Positions 46,147 to 57,644 of a DNA stretch of 64,000 nt are shown in pieces. The translations under genes and the position numbers were made by a program. Source of the DNA: Epiperipatus broadwayi. Lineage: Eukaryota; Onychophora; Udeonychophora; Euonychophora; Peripatidae. The DNA lies in the NCBI GenBank assembly GCA_028023455.1, contig JAQFVV010012396.1:5930085-5994084 (forward strand), given 5' to 3'. The notes under the pieces were generated by a model. That model searched no databases. It was not told the origin of the DNA and saw only the letters and a program-made list of their open reading frames with translations. Numbering within the stretch: position 1 is the first letter of the stretch; each line of letters starts with the position of its first letter.

Positions 46147-47932
46147 GGTAATAGTATGTATAGTGAACCCTACCATTTGATGCCACTGTTTTTTTTCCCA
46201 ATGCACATCAATATATTAATTCACAGGCTGTCTGTCTGTTTACATAATATTACAGTAAAAGATTTACATAATATTATGGCAAACCACCAAAGATTTATTT
46301 TGTTTTTTTCACCTGGGTTTTTTTGGTTTCATTTATTTAATAAACAAACACTTTGTTTTTAGATGGTGTAAGGAAGTTGATTTGCTTTTAAATTATTGAC
46401 TAATAGTCAGTTGGTTTCTTTACATAATACCATGTTAACTTTTATTGGTTTTTTTAACTTTCTTTACCTAAAAGGTGTAGAGTTTTTTTAATTAACAAAC
46501 ACTTCATTTTTAGATGGTGGAGGGGGGAGGGGTAGTTTGCTATTAAATTATCTTTTTTTTTGGTTGTTTTTATTTGAACGACTTAAACAATTAGGTACTT
46601 TTGAATAAATCAACACTTACTTTTTAGAGGGTAGAGGGGAGGGGTTGTTTTGATTTGTAATTGTCATCTTTTTTAAAAATTTATTATGAGACTTTTTTTT
46701 TTCAAATATTTATTTATGCTACAGAAACCTTTGTATGATAACAAAAAGTTGTTCTTTAATTTTTTGGTTTGCTTTTAAATTATCTTCTCTTTTTTTTTTT
46801 GATGTTTTTATTTGAAAGACTTAAACAATTCAGTACTTTTGAATAAACCAACACTTGCTTTTTAGAGAATGGAGGGGAGAGGTTGTTTTGAGTTGTAATT
46901 GTTATCTTTTTTAAAAATTTATTATGAGGCTTTTTTTTTTTAAATATTTATTTACACTACAGAAACCTTTATATGATAGCAAAAAGTTCTTGCTTAATTT
47001 TTTGGCCTTTTTAAGAAAGTCGTAAACAGTTTGTTTTTATAGAACACTTTTTTTTTAAAGAATACGGGGTGGTGGGGAAGGTTTGTTTGATTTTTAATTA
47101 TTGACTTCTTTTTTGATTTTCTTTTTGAATATTTATGTTACCACACAGTTGTTTATTCTTAAACTTTCTTTTTAAATAAAATATTAGCTACCTACTTTAG
47201 AATTATGTGAACAACAAAAACAACAACAACAGTTTCCCATGAAATAATTTATTGAATCAAAAATAAGTGAAACTTTGGACGAGATTTGCGACTGAAACAA
47301 GTAAAAAACACTATTTTGGGTGGCATAAAAAATACAGCAGCCAAAAGTAACATGCAAATAAAATAACAGGGAACCAAAACAAGAAAAACAGTCACTTCGT
47401 CAACTTCTGTGGCCAGCAATTCACTCAGCTTCAATCAATTTTGACAACTTGCAAACAACATTTTACTGTTCTCACAAGGATTCATACATAAACTTGCATT
47501 TGTGCATGAAATCAGGAAGAACTCTGCTGAAAAGAATAACCTTTTGAAGTTATGTGCAGTTCAAAATGGTAGGGAAGCATGTTTGATGACATGACATTTT
47601 TTAATATGTAATACTAATTCCCCTATGTTTTCTAAAAAATTTCCGACAATGAATTTTTGGAGAGTTTCATCTTTTTCAAATATGGCCACCATTAAATCAG
47701 ACTGTAGCAAGAGTTCAATAGTGCTCACTTGAGGAATACTGTTGCAATGTAATGGGCATAATATTTCATTACGTAATCATAGAATACATCACCCTAAGGC
47801 TGGCCTGTTATGGCTCAAATAACACCTATTGTAGTGTCAGCCATACATTAAGACCACTAAAATGGTATATTGAGGTGGGTTGTGTGAAAAACAATGCCAT
47901 CAAGTGGTGGGTTTAGTATATATACTATTACC
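46147..47932. mobile_element. 1786-bp TIR element, GGTAATAG ends, perfect 8-bp TSD
   Basis: Left GGTAATAGTATGTATAGTGA and right (complement) GGTAATAGTATATATACTAA continue as matching TIRs for ~46 bp, ending in CCACTTGATGGCATTGTTT. ATTTGATA is duplicated exactly (46139-46146, 47933-47940). The left half (46345-47100) has five irregular copies of a block AACACTT..TTTTTAGA..GG followed by poly-G/A-rich text. The right half contains a possible coding remnant on the minus strand (~47565-47770). Confidence 0.92.
47565..47770 (-). pseudogene. Possible transposase remnant in the TIR element
   Basis: A minus-strand frame reads NEILCPLHCNSIPQVSTIEL, LLQSDLMVAIFEKDETLQKF, then IVGNFLENIGELVLHIKKCH and ends at TGA by 47565. 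The segment is ~68 codons with coding-like composition, unlike the AT-rich remainder. No known transposase motif is recognised, so it may be the relic of the family's protein or a captured sequence. Confidence 0.3.
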
Positions 47933-48054
47933 ATTTGATATTTGTTTTAAAAATCTGAATGGATTATTTTTTAATATCTACTAAATCTATCAATTTATGT
48001 TTTAAAAGCTTAATTTTTTTAATAATTTTTATATTGCTAAATATTATAACAGTG

Positions 48055-49421
48055 GATAGTGTTCTGTTCTATTGTATCAGCCACTTGACAGCACTATTTC
48101 TAGCTAAATTGCTAAAAATATGCCATTTCTGCAGCCACAGCCAAGCCAATAGCCTTCTTTCTATGATAAAACACAGAAAGTCTGTTTATTCAGCTTCCAG
48201 CTACTGCTGTGACTTGTTTCTATGCTAAAAGCACAGAAAAATGCCTTCATTGACTGCCGTAGTTGGTTGTGTTACACATTTTATTGTAATCTGGTTTGTC
48301 TATTTTGGCTACAAGTATCATGTGAGAGTGTGTTGACTGCATTGTGTCTAAATAATTGAACTTTTCAGGTCCAATGTCTTTTTTTTCATGTGAACTGACC
48401 TACTGGTACCTTTTAACAGTTTTAACAGTGTGGTCACTGTTCCATTAGGACTGTGTAATCCTCACAAACTGGATTTTGGAGTGCATCACAAGATCCCAAT
48501 AAAAGTAATGTATCCATGAGAAATCATCCAAAACAAGTAAGATGTCTGCTTCAAACTCTGAAAATTGGCAATTGCCAGACACTGGAATTGCTTTAGTTTG
48601 TTATAATTATTAACGTTAGTGAATAAATAGCAATCTAATTTACTTTTTCCCCCAAAATCCAGTGTCTGATTAATTACTGTCCAAAAAAGGGTAAAATTTA
48701 CTTTTACTTTTTATTAAAAAAGTACCATAACTTTTCCTATCCCCACACACACACACACATACCCAAAGAAGCCCATCTCTGATTAATTACTGTCCAAAAA
48801 AGTCTTTGCTATATTTAACTATTATTTATTATTAAAAAAGTCAGTAACTCTTTATAGATACACACACAAAAAAAATGCCACTTTCTGATTAATTATTGTC
48901 CCAAAAAGATCAAAGTTGACTTTCATTATAAAATTTGTTTTGAATTTGTTAAATTTTGTGGAAGTTGTAATATAATTGACTTTGATTTCAAAATATAGTG
49001 TCTGATTAATTAAGGTTCTAAAAAGGCTAAATTTTACTCTTATTTTCTATTAAAAAAGGAACATAACTTTTTATATCCACACTCACCCAAAAAAGACAAT
49101 CTCTGATTAAGTATTGTCCAAAAAGTGTCTAATATACTATTATTTGCCCTTAGAAAGTGATGTAATTTTTGATTGACACACACACACACAAAAAAGCCAG
49201 TCTCTGATTAATTATTGTCCCAAAAAGTCCGCCTACATTTTTATATTTTGCTTGAATTTTTTTTAATTTTATGTAAATTGTAATATAATTTACTTTTATT
49301 TCTTATTCCAAAAATAAAGTCAATAGTTCTTAAGTATCACTGGCCCAGAACATTATATCTATATGCTTTTGCTTAGCATCAATGCCATAAAGTAGCTGTC
49401 ACAATAGAACAGAACACTACC
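48055..49421. mobile_element. 1367-bp TIR element with internal tandem array
   Basis: Left GATAGTGTTCTGTTCTATTG and right (complement) GGTAGTGTTCTGTTCTATTG match over ~33 bp; flanks TAACAGTG (48047-48054) and TAATAGTG (49422-49429) are an 8-bp duplication with one mismatch. The subterminal CAGCCACTTGACAGCACTAT resembles those of the elements at 46147 and 20942. No transposase seen. Confidence 0.85.
48650..49240. repeat. Six tandem ~100-117-bp units inside the TIR element
   Basis: The core TCTGATTAATTA(C/T)TGTCC begins at 48665, 48778, 48884, 49001, 49102 and 49203 (spacings 113, 106, 117, 101, 101), most units preceded by a CA-rich or A-rich string and followed by AAAAA and T-rich text. (CA)n at 48744-48759 and 49180-49190 is part of the units. 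Confidence 0.9.
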
Positions 49422-49429
49422 TAATAGTG

Positions 49430-50000
49430 TGATAAGTGATGTTATTTCTACACAGTTGTATTTTCTATGACCATAATCTTTAGGGTAAAATTATTCATAA
49501 GAAAATATTCTTTCATATTTAAAAATAAAACATTTCTGTAAAAAATATGTAATAATATATATATTTTGATTTTTAATAATTATTACACAATTATGATACA
49601 AAAATAATCATAAACTTTCCAAAAAATAAAGTTTTTAGACCATCATAATATTTTCTTGAAGTAATCTTGCAAAAGTTTAAGATCCTGAATATACAATGAC
49701 TAGTCATCATTGTGTGGTTTCAGTTACTTTGAAATGCCAATTATTCAATTTTTATGATATCTTTTGATTTTTTTAAAATTAAAATATTAGAAAATAAATA
49801 TATATGAATTTTAAAGCTGGAAAAAAATTATAGCAACATTTCTCAATAGAAGGCAAAAAATGCAAATTTAATTTCCAGATATTTCATATGTGGTTCCAAT
49901 GCCTTGAAAAAAGTATTAGTTGAATAATTGTTTTAAAAAATATTTTTTAAGTCTTAATTTCTTTATTCTACCCAATTTTTGTTTCATAAACTTCAGTGTC
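49430..50000. other. AT-rich DNA, no gene seen
   Basis: Part of the block of copy A that has no counterpart in copy B up to ~49910. Confidence 0.5.
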
Positions 50001-51989
50001 TGATGATTTATTTCATAATAGTTTACTGTTCTAGGATTTTTTTAAATGATCTCATTAAAACTATTTACTTATAGTATGTGATTTATAACAAGCTGCTTTA
50101 TTTATTTACTTATCTCTTGCTCACAGTAATAGTTTATAGAGTTTTTGCTTTATGAACTAGATTTGCGCATAACAGTTATATGGAGTAGAGATTTATGTTT
50201 AGTGATATGGATCTCCAGATGATGATGATTCTCATTGGCACAACAGGGATTTTCTTTAAAATCCATACACTATATTTTCTTTATTTCTTTATAAATTTAG
50301 TTCACAGTTGACCAGTACATTAATGCTTCTAGGTGGCCAAATATTGATGATGGTCAGGATGTTTTTGTTTCTCAGCATTATTTGACTTATTGTTATGATT
50401 TGATGGATTATCCCCTAAGTATGTGCATCCAGATAATTGTTTGTATATCTGCCCCAAGTTTGGAAGTAGCTAAATATAGTGGATCACATTGAAATCCTGT
50501 CACAAAATTGACTTACTTTTATTGTTGGTCATTTATGATGACGAATGATTATTACTTTTGTGTAATGCTCGTGAGCTTATAGTTAGTTCTGTGCTGATCT
50601 CTCATGCTCAGTCCTTTTATATTTAATTGTATAATTTGTTTATTTGATAATGATGATGGTTTTCTATTTTGTCATAATTCAGCTTTAATATGGGGTATTG
50701 TTACCAATGGTTACCCAATTGTGGGACATTGTAACCTCAAACTTCCCTTACTAAGCTCTATTTTCCATACAGTTACAATTTGTGTCAAACATGAACCACT
50801 ACTTCCAAACTGTTATGGGCCTAAATGATGATCAGATTATTGTGGTCAGTGAACACTTAATTTGAATCTTGGAAATAACCTAAGAATCAAAATTCTGTAT
50901 ATTGATGCAGATGTAAATTAAACATATTACTATGAAATGTGACAAGAGTGTAGATGATGATTATTATAATTTGATTATAAATTATAAAATAGAAGTATTA
51001 ATGTTTATTTAAGGCATTCACATTTGAAGTTGAACAGAAAATTAAAACATGATTTTGGAGATTGGATTGAGTTTTTGACTGTTCAAATTTGTTTAGATTC
51101 ACTTTCAGCTTTGGTGATGGTTGGAAGATTTTGTTGTTGGTTTGAGGATGCAATGTTTCATGCAACTCCATGTAGTGTTAGTTTTCAGGCATTACAACTC
51201 ACTTTCAGATTTTCATATTTTTATTGTTTTCCATGGTCCAGGTAAAATAGTCCTGCCAAGATCCCCAGCCTCTAAGTCTCCAAGAAAAAAAGCAATGCGC
51301 AGTTTTGTATTTTCCAGCCCCTAAGACTCAAAGGAGCAGGGCTTTATAAAGATTTTTGGGTACCGATTTTTGCATTATTTTGGATTGTAGTAGCTTATAG
51401 TGTTTAAATTGAGATAAACCTTTGTGTGTGCATGTTGCATTGCATACTTATATTCCAATATACAGATTCTGTATCTATTTTGGTACTGCAGATCACTATG
51501 TATTCTTTTGCTATCAGATTTTGATTATATCTAAAAAAAACCTTTGATAAATGGTTGACATGAACTTGGTTTTTGAACATGCAAATGTACTTATAATAAA
51601 AATACAAGTTGAATGGAAATCAATCACACACGCATGAACAAGATGGATGTTGAGAATAAGAATAAAACAGGGAAAATAAATTAATAAAATAAAGCCAAGT
51701 ATTGAGATTATAAGATTAAAAAAAGATTAGTAATAGTATTAGCTAAGGTGAAATATGGTTTCATGGAAGAGGTGATGTCAAGCTTATTTTATGAGATAGT
51801 TTTTTAAAAGTTCATATTTTTATTTACTGTGTAAAAGTAATTTAACATAGTTTTTAGAAGATTAAAAATGATTCATATAAACACATGCTGACAAGAGGAA
51901 AATTAAAAAAGATAGAGGAAGAACATGATCATAAAGAAAAAGATCAAGATGGAAGAAACCCAGAGAGTTGAAAATGATGCCATGTTATC

Positions 51990-52320
51990 CCAGTTGTTAT
52001 AAGTGTTTAAATAAATAAATAAAAAAAAGAGAAGAGAATAATAAAAAGAAATAAACACATAGAAGTGCATAATAAAGAGAGATCAACAAAGAAAAGAAGA
52101 TAATAAACAAAAAAGGATAATAAAAAAAGAGATAATCAAGAATAATAAGGGATAAACACATAGCAGTGCATAATAAAGAGAGACCAACAAAGAAGATAAT
52201 AAACAAAAAAGAATAATAGAGAGATGATCAAAAAGAAGTGGATAATAAAACAGATATTAACAAAGAGTGAAAAAGCAAGAGGATAATAGAAAAAAAGAAA
52301 AATTTCAAATGCCGCTGTAG
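51990..52320 (+). repeat. Purine-rich degenerate repeats in the leader of copy A
   Basis: GAATAATAAAAAGA and CATAATAAAGAGAGA-type blocks recur, the longest pair (AAACACATAG.AGTGCATAATAAAG) at 52050 and 52153. The same leader in copy B is at 59590-59780. Hydrophobic frames on the minus strand here are by-products of this composition. Confidence 0.75.
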
Positions 52321-52344
52321 ACAATAGATGTAATCGGAAATAAT

Positions 52345-53260
52345 ATGGCTAATGAAATAGGAGACCAAATCAAACAAATTACCAAAATTCTGAATGAAGT
52401 AAGACAAAACAAAAAAGAACAAAATGTGAAAATAAAACAGATACAATTAGTAATAAATAATGAAATAAGCCAAATGCAGGAGATAATGGATTCTGTAAAT
52501 AATGAAATTCAAAGAAGCCTGAAATCTGTACAAGAGCAAATAGGGGTGACCTGGATAATCAAATTAAATTGTTGAAGGGTCATAGATGATGATAGAATTA
52601 GAGAAAAGATAAAAGAGTTGAAATATGACCCTAGACAAGATGGTCAAGCCAAAAACTTATATGTCTACATTAAATAGAGAACTTAAAAAGAAGAAAATAG
52701 AAGAGGCTATAATAGATAGTCTATATGTTAACCAAATGCTTAAAATTATAAACCACTTTCTTAAAGTTAGGTCTTTCTTAGGAAATGCTAATAAGTTATT
52801 CTTTGAATTTATCAACAGTCTGAAAAGATATTTCAGCATTAATGTGATGACTAAAAAGGTAAAGTTAGAAATAGCTTGTAGCCATCTTCAAGGTGCATTT
52901 CAAACATGATGGTACTTATTATTCATCTGCCTTCATAATTTTATTAAATTTAAGCAAACACTCATGAAATGCTACTGGAATGAGAATTGATGGATTAAAC
53001 AAAATATCCCAAGAGATGTGTTTTTGATGAGCCCTACACTCCATATTTTATAAAGCAAGTGGCAAAATTCAGAGCAATCATTGCAGATTCTCAGAATTAC
53101 AAATAATAAGAATATTAAGACACAACTTCCCAAGCCATATTGAATAGATGTTAATCAACACAGGCAATCATACAATTGAGCAGATTGCTGAACTGATAAA
53201 TTCATTTGCAGCAGAAAGCCTGAATATGCTGAAAAGAAAGGACATTTAAACATTCAGCTA
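52345..53260 (+). pseudogene. Gag remnant of copy A
   Basis: Starts MANEIGDQIKQITKILNEVR with an N-terminal coiled coil (~76 codons open), then after a frameshift the retrotransposon gag core: NKLFFEFINSLKRYFSIN, KVKLEIACSHLQGAFQTW followed in another frame by WN...FKQTLMKCYWNE, FRAIIADSQN-like and IRILRHNFPSHIE. The LQGAFQTW element is the hallmark of Gypsy-type Gag. Several stops. Capsid assembly role inferred from the family. Confidence 0.7.
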
Positions 53261-53739
53261 AATCAGCATACAGAGTAATGACATCCAATGTAAAAAGCAA
53301 AAAATCAATCCACCACCATGGTACCAGGAGAGAATAGATGAACTGTCACCATAAAAATAAAAAATGTGATGAAATTCAATGTGTAGCATCAATAGTTCTA
53401 CCAAACCAGAATAATTAGATGTGGAAGTGGGTCAAATATTAATCCAGGAAATGCTCATCAAAAATATGTTCCTCAATCCCATGCAATAACACAAATAATT
53501 ATATGAACAAGAAATAGATCACCTCTCTATAGGTAATTGTTATAAGATATCTTATCATGATCCTTAATCTTTCAAAGCAGGATGCACTTATGCTTCTGAT
53601 GTAGAAAACAAGAAAAAGCAAAATGATGAAACAGAAACTGAAAAAACAAAAATAAATTTGGGATAAATATTATGAAATATAATAGCTTTTCTTTCAGTGA
53701 TGATGTTGAATAGGTGATGTTCTTATAGATATAGGAATA

Positions 53740-54290
53740 TGGTGTGCTCATGACACTCCAAAGGTTTATTTCAACACTGCACCTACCTAAGTTTTAAACT
53801 TTTTCCAATAAGCCTCTCACGGGGAGCAAGGCTTTCTCAATAGAATACTGTGTTTCCATAGTACTGTGTCATGGGTATAGAACCTATAGACTCATAAGGT
53901 AAGTGAGCAAGGTATTCCACTTGGTCAAACATTCCTTTGGTCATTAGTTTTAATGTGCCATCTGGGTAGTAAGTTGTGTTTGTGCTTAAACTGAGATACT
54001 TTCATGGTAATTCATGTTTCATAGCAAACTTTTGTTCTGTGATCTGGTTTTATTGTCTATCATGGTGCCAGAAGCACGCATGCATGTGTTATGCCAATAG
54101 TCACTTATTTCTAGAGTAAAAAGTATATAAAAAGATAATTACTTTTGACAAAATATCCCAACATGGCTTAAATTATTTCCCATCTTGTAAGTCAGTGGGA
54201 ATGTTAATGTACACTAAGAATGATGACAAATTTTTATTATAGTGAAAAGAAATTGCCTGAATTAAACTAAAATAGCAAGAAAGGGGTTCA
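53740..54290. other. Spacer between copies A and B
   Basis: Higher-complexity sequence than the surrounding text, without a recognised frame. May be diverged element sequence. Confidence 0.4.
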
Positions 54291-56860
54291 ATTCAAGCTG
54301 CACTACAAATTAGATAAGTTGGCAACATGTTCTTCAGCTTTAAGTAGAGAATTTAATGATGAAAACAAAATCCAATTTTCCCATAATGGCTCTTCAATTA
54401 ACTAAACTTTATAAGGTCCAAAATGATAGTATGATTTTTCAAACATTAAATTTGTTAATTTAATAGTATGATTTTAATATGTAAATATTTTAATAAGATT
54501 TATAAATGATCAGAAGAGAGAGAGACAATTGTAAAAAAATTTAAAGTTTTTAATTCTTTCTCTCGTCAAATATAATTAAGTAGTAGTTTTAATTTCGACT
54601 ATGAAAATGTGTTAATAGAAAAAATTTCTTTTTTTTGTAAATTATTTAATACATATTAAATGTAACTTTAAAAGAGATAAAGTTTTATTTTTAGTATTAT
54701 TTTTTAAAAAAAGATGTTAATCTTTTTGGTAAATTTTATTTTTAACTAATCAGATGTTTTTTTCCTCTTTATCTTTATTCAATGCAAAAAATTAATTTAG
54801 TGTCATTAACTGATTTATCTTTTCCTTTTGCAAGAAAATGTTTTTAATTAAAAAGTAATGCCAAGAATTTTGTGATGTTAATGTTAGTTATTGACAATTT
54901 TTAATGTATAAATTTAAGGAGGGAAATAGTTGAACAATTGTATCTAAAATTTTATCTAATTGGTTGCTATAAAACTATCATATTGGAAACAAATTGTGAT
55001 TGGCTTGTAAACAAGATTGTTGAAAAAAAGTAATGAAGGTGTGAATGAAGAGAAAACCTAAGTGTCTGGAAAAAAGAAATATTTCTTACTTATCTGTTGA
55101 ACAGAGAGAAGTCAAGTCTTAATCCAGCTAATAAAAAAAGAAACAAGTCTACCAAGCTTTTAGCATACTATGAGTTTAGTCATAAAAATGGTTTATACAA
55201 TAAAAACCATGTGTTAAATTCAGAAAAAAGGTAGACATCTTCCTTCATGTAACTTGTTTTCATTGGAATGGAAATGTAGAGAAGTCAATGCCTAATTAAT
55301 CTAAAATCTTGTATGCAACCAAGAGCTTGAGTCTCTGCCTATATTATTATCACCTAAAAAATTTAGTAAAAGAAGACGGATAAAATTTTGATGTTGCTAA
55401 CTTGGAAGTGAAATATTGCACTAGAGAAATGACAAATTAATCATGTTCATGTGTAGAAGCCTTTAAGAAGAAAATTTTACTGAAAATTATAATTGGGAAG
55501 GACTTCACAAAAAAAATTAAAACCATGATTAAAGGTATTTTTGTGTGCACACTATTTTTTATTAATAGTAAAGAAAAATTTTTTATATAAAAGTAATTTT
55601 TTTCTAAGAATTAATATGAAATATTTTCATTAAGTTAATGTTTTTAAATTTTAAAACATATATTTTTAAAAATCCAATCAATTTTGTCTTCAAAATTATG
55701 AAATAGTTTTTCAAAAATTTATTTCTTGTAAATTTAAATTATTATATTTTAAACATTTTCTCTTTTTATTCATTTTCCCTCCTAAAAACTTAACAAAAGA
55801 TTAATTAAGTTAAATCAAAGATTGTTATCTTTGATTTTGAAAATGTTTTGCTAACTTTTAAGTAATTAAAAATTAATTTATGAATAGGAATCAACTGATT
55901 GATTTTAATTTTTATGAAAATATATTTTTAATGAAATGAATGTTTAAAATTATCATGTCACTTTTTTGTTTATTGTTAATTAATTGTTATTAAATAATTG
56001 TTTTAAAAACATTTTTATTCTAGTCAATTCCTGTTTCATCAATTGCAGTGTGTGTTGCTTTATTTCATGACAACTTAGTATTCTACAATTTTTTAAATGA
56101 TTACAATAAAACTATTTACTTCTAGTAGATTAAACCTAAAAATTATTTAAAGTGATTTATAATAAGCTGTTTTGTTTATTTTTTATTGCTTATAGTAATA
56201 GTTTATAGAATTCTTGCTTTCTGAGTTAGATTTGTGTGTAACAGTTATAGGGATTCATATTATGGACATCTAAATGATGATCATCCTGCATTGCACAACA
56301 GGATTATTTTTAATGTCCATGCACTACATTTTATTTATTATTTTTTTATAAATTTAATTTGTAAATAACCAATACATTAATAGTATTAAATGGCCAGAAC
56401 ATTGATGACAGTCCACATGATTTTAGTAAATCACCATTATTTGATTTATTGTAGTAGTTTTCTGGAGTAGCACATAAATATTTGCCTCCAGATAGTTATT
56501 GTTTGTATTTCTCCCCTATATTTGGGAGTAGCTACATAATTAGCCTGATCTACAGCAGACCACTTTTAAATCCAGTCACAAGATTAACTGTTTATTTATT
56601 TTTGTGTTGATCATTAATAATGATGATAAATGATTAGTTTTGTGTAATGTTGGTGAACTTATAGTTATTTTTGTGCTGATCTCTTATGTTCATTTCTTTT
56701 ATATTTAATTTTATATATTGTTTATTTGGGGATTATAATGGTTCTCTATTTTGTCATAATTCAGTCCTAATGTGTATACTGATATAACTGACTACTCAGT
56801 GATAGACATAGTAACCTCAGATTCTCTCTTATTAACTCCTATTTTCCAAACAGTTACAAT

Positions 56861-56877
56861 TGGTGCCCAACTTGAGG
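56861..56877 (+). promoter_or_regulatory. Candidate primer-binding site
   Basis: TGGTGCCCAACTTGAGG, two bases after TTACA, looks like the tRNA primer site that follows an LTR in Gypsy elements and retroviruses (TGG.GCCCAAC). In copy A the same place (~50777) has decayed. If right, the LTR ends at ~56859. Confidence 0.5.
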
Positions 56878-57644
56878 AACCACTATTTTCATACTGTTAC
56901 AGTTGGTATTCTAACTGTGGATTTGATGATGATCAGGTTCTGGTGATCACTGACTACATATCATGCATCTCAAAAATATACTTGAAAAACAAAATTTTGT
57001 GTTTTGATGCAGAATTAATTTAGAACATATTACTGTGAAATAAGACAACAGTGTAGTTATAAATTAGAAAATAAAAATATTACTGTTTATTTAAGGAGTT
57101 TACATTTAAAGTTAACAGATAATTAAAGCATAATTTTGGAGATTGGATTGAATTTTTGACTGTTGAAATTTGTTTAGATGTACTTTCAGTTTTGGTCATG
57201 ATGGGAGGGTTTTGTTGTTGGCTTGAGAATACAATGTTTTATGCAACTACATGGAATGTTCTTTCTCAGGTATTGCTCAACCCACTTTCAGATGTGTATA
57301 TTTTATTATTAATCATGGTCTAGTTAAAATAGTCTTGCCAGGTTACTTAGCCTCTATGTCTCTAAGAAAGGATGCAAGGCATAGGTTTGTATTTTTTAGT
57401 CCCCTAAGAGCCAAATGAGCAGAGTTGTGCAAAGATTTTTGCATTATTTTGGGTTGTAGTGGATTATAGTATCTAAATTGTGATAGACCTTTAGGTGTTC
57501 ATGCTGCAGCATACTTATAGTCAAGAGACCAAATTGTGTATCTATACCAGGATAGCAGGTCACTTCATTTTTTTGCTATCGGATTTTCATCCTATCTCTA
57601 AACAAGATATTTGATAAATGTTTCTTGACATAAACTTGGTTTTT

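Larger units (their letters stand above)
42755..53735 (+). mobile_element. LTR-retroelement-like unit, copy A (5' part with gag)
   Basis: Aligns in order with copy B at 54292-61133. It contains a long non-coding 5' part, a degenerate primer-site region (~50767), a purine-rich leader (51990-52320) and a gag frame (52345 to ~53300), and ends at VLIDIG near 53720, where an aspartic protease active site (DTG) would begin. Relative to B it has extra blocks at 43067-43968, ~44288-44560, ~45188-45296 and ~45930-49910. No RT is seen downstream. Class: probably Gypsy/retrovirus-like; LTR limits not defined. Confidence 0.65.

Noticed and set aside
46114-47434. Frames at 46114-46362 (+) and 47249-47434 (-) as genes
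   Set aside because: Inside the TIR element, low complexity, no conserved motif; the first starts outside the element and crosses its end.
48650-49240. CRISPR array
   Set aside because: The regular ~100-117-bp spacing with mutually similar inter-core sequence is a tandem repeat inside a transposon, in animal-type DNA with no cas genes.
51024-51324. Two Cys/Phe-rich ~70-codon plus frames as a small gene
   Set aside because: The matching place in copy B (57100-57400) does not keep either frame, so there is no sign of coding constraint.
51997-52446. Overlapping hydrophobic, multi-membrane-span-like frames on the minus strand (also at 59581-59824)
   Set aside because: They are complements of a purine-rich leader repeat; Phe/Leu/Tyr-rich translation is a composition effect.
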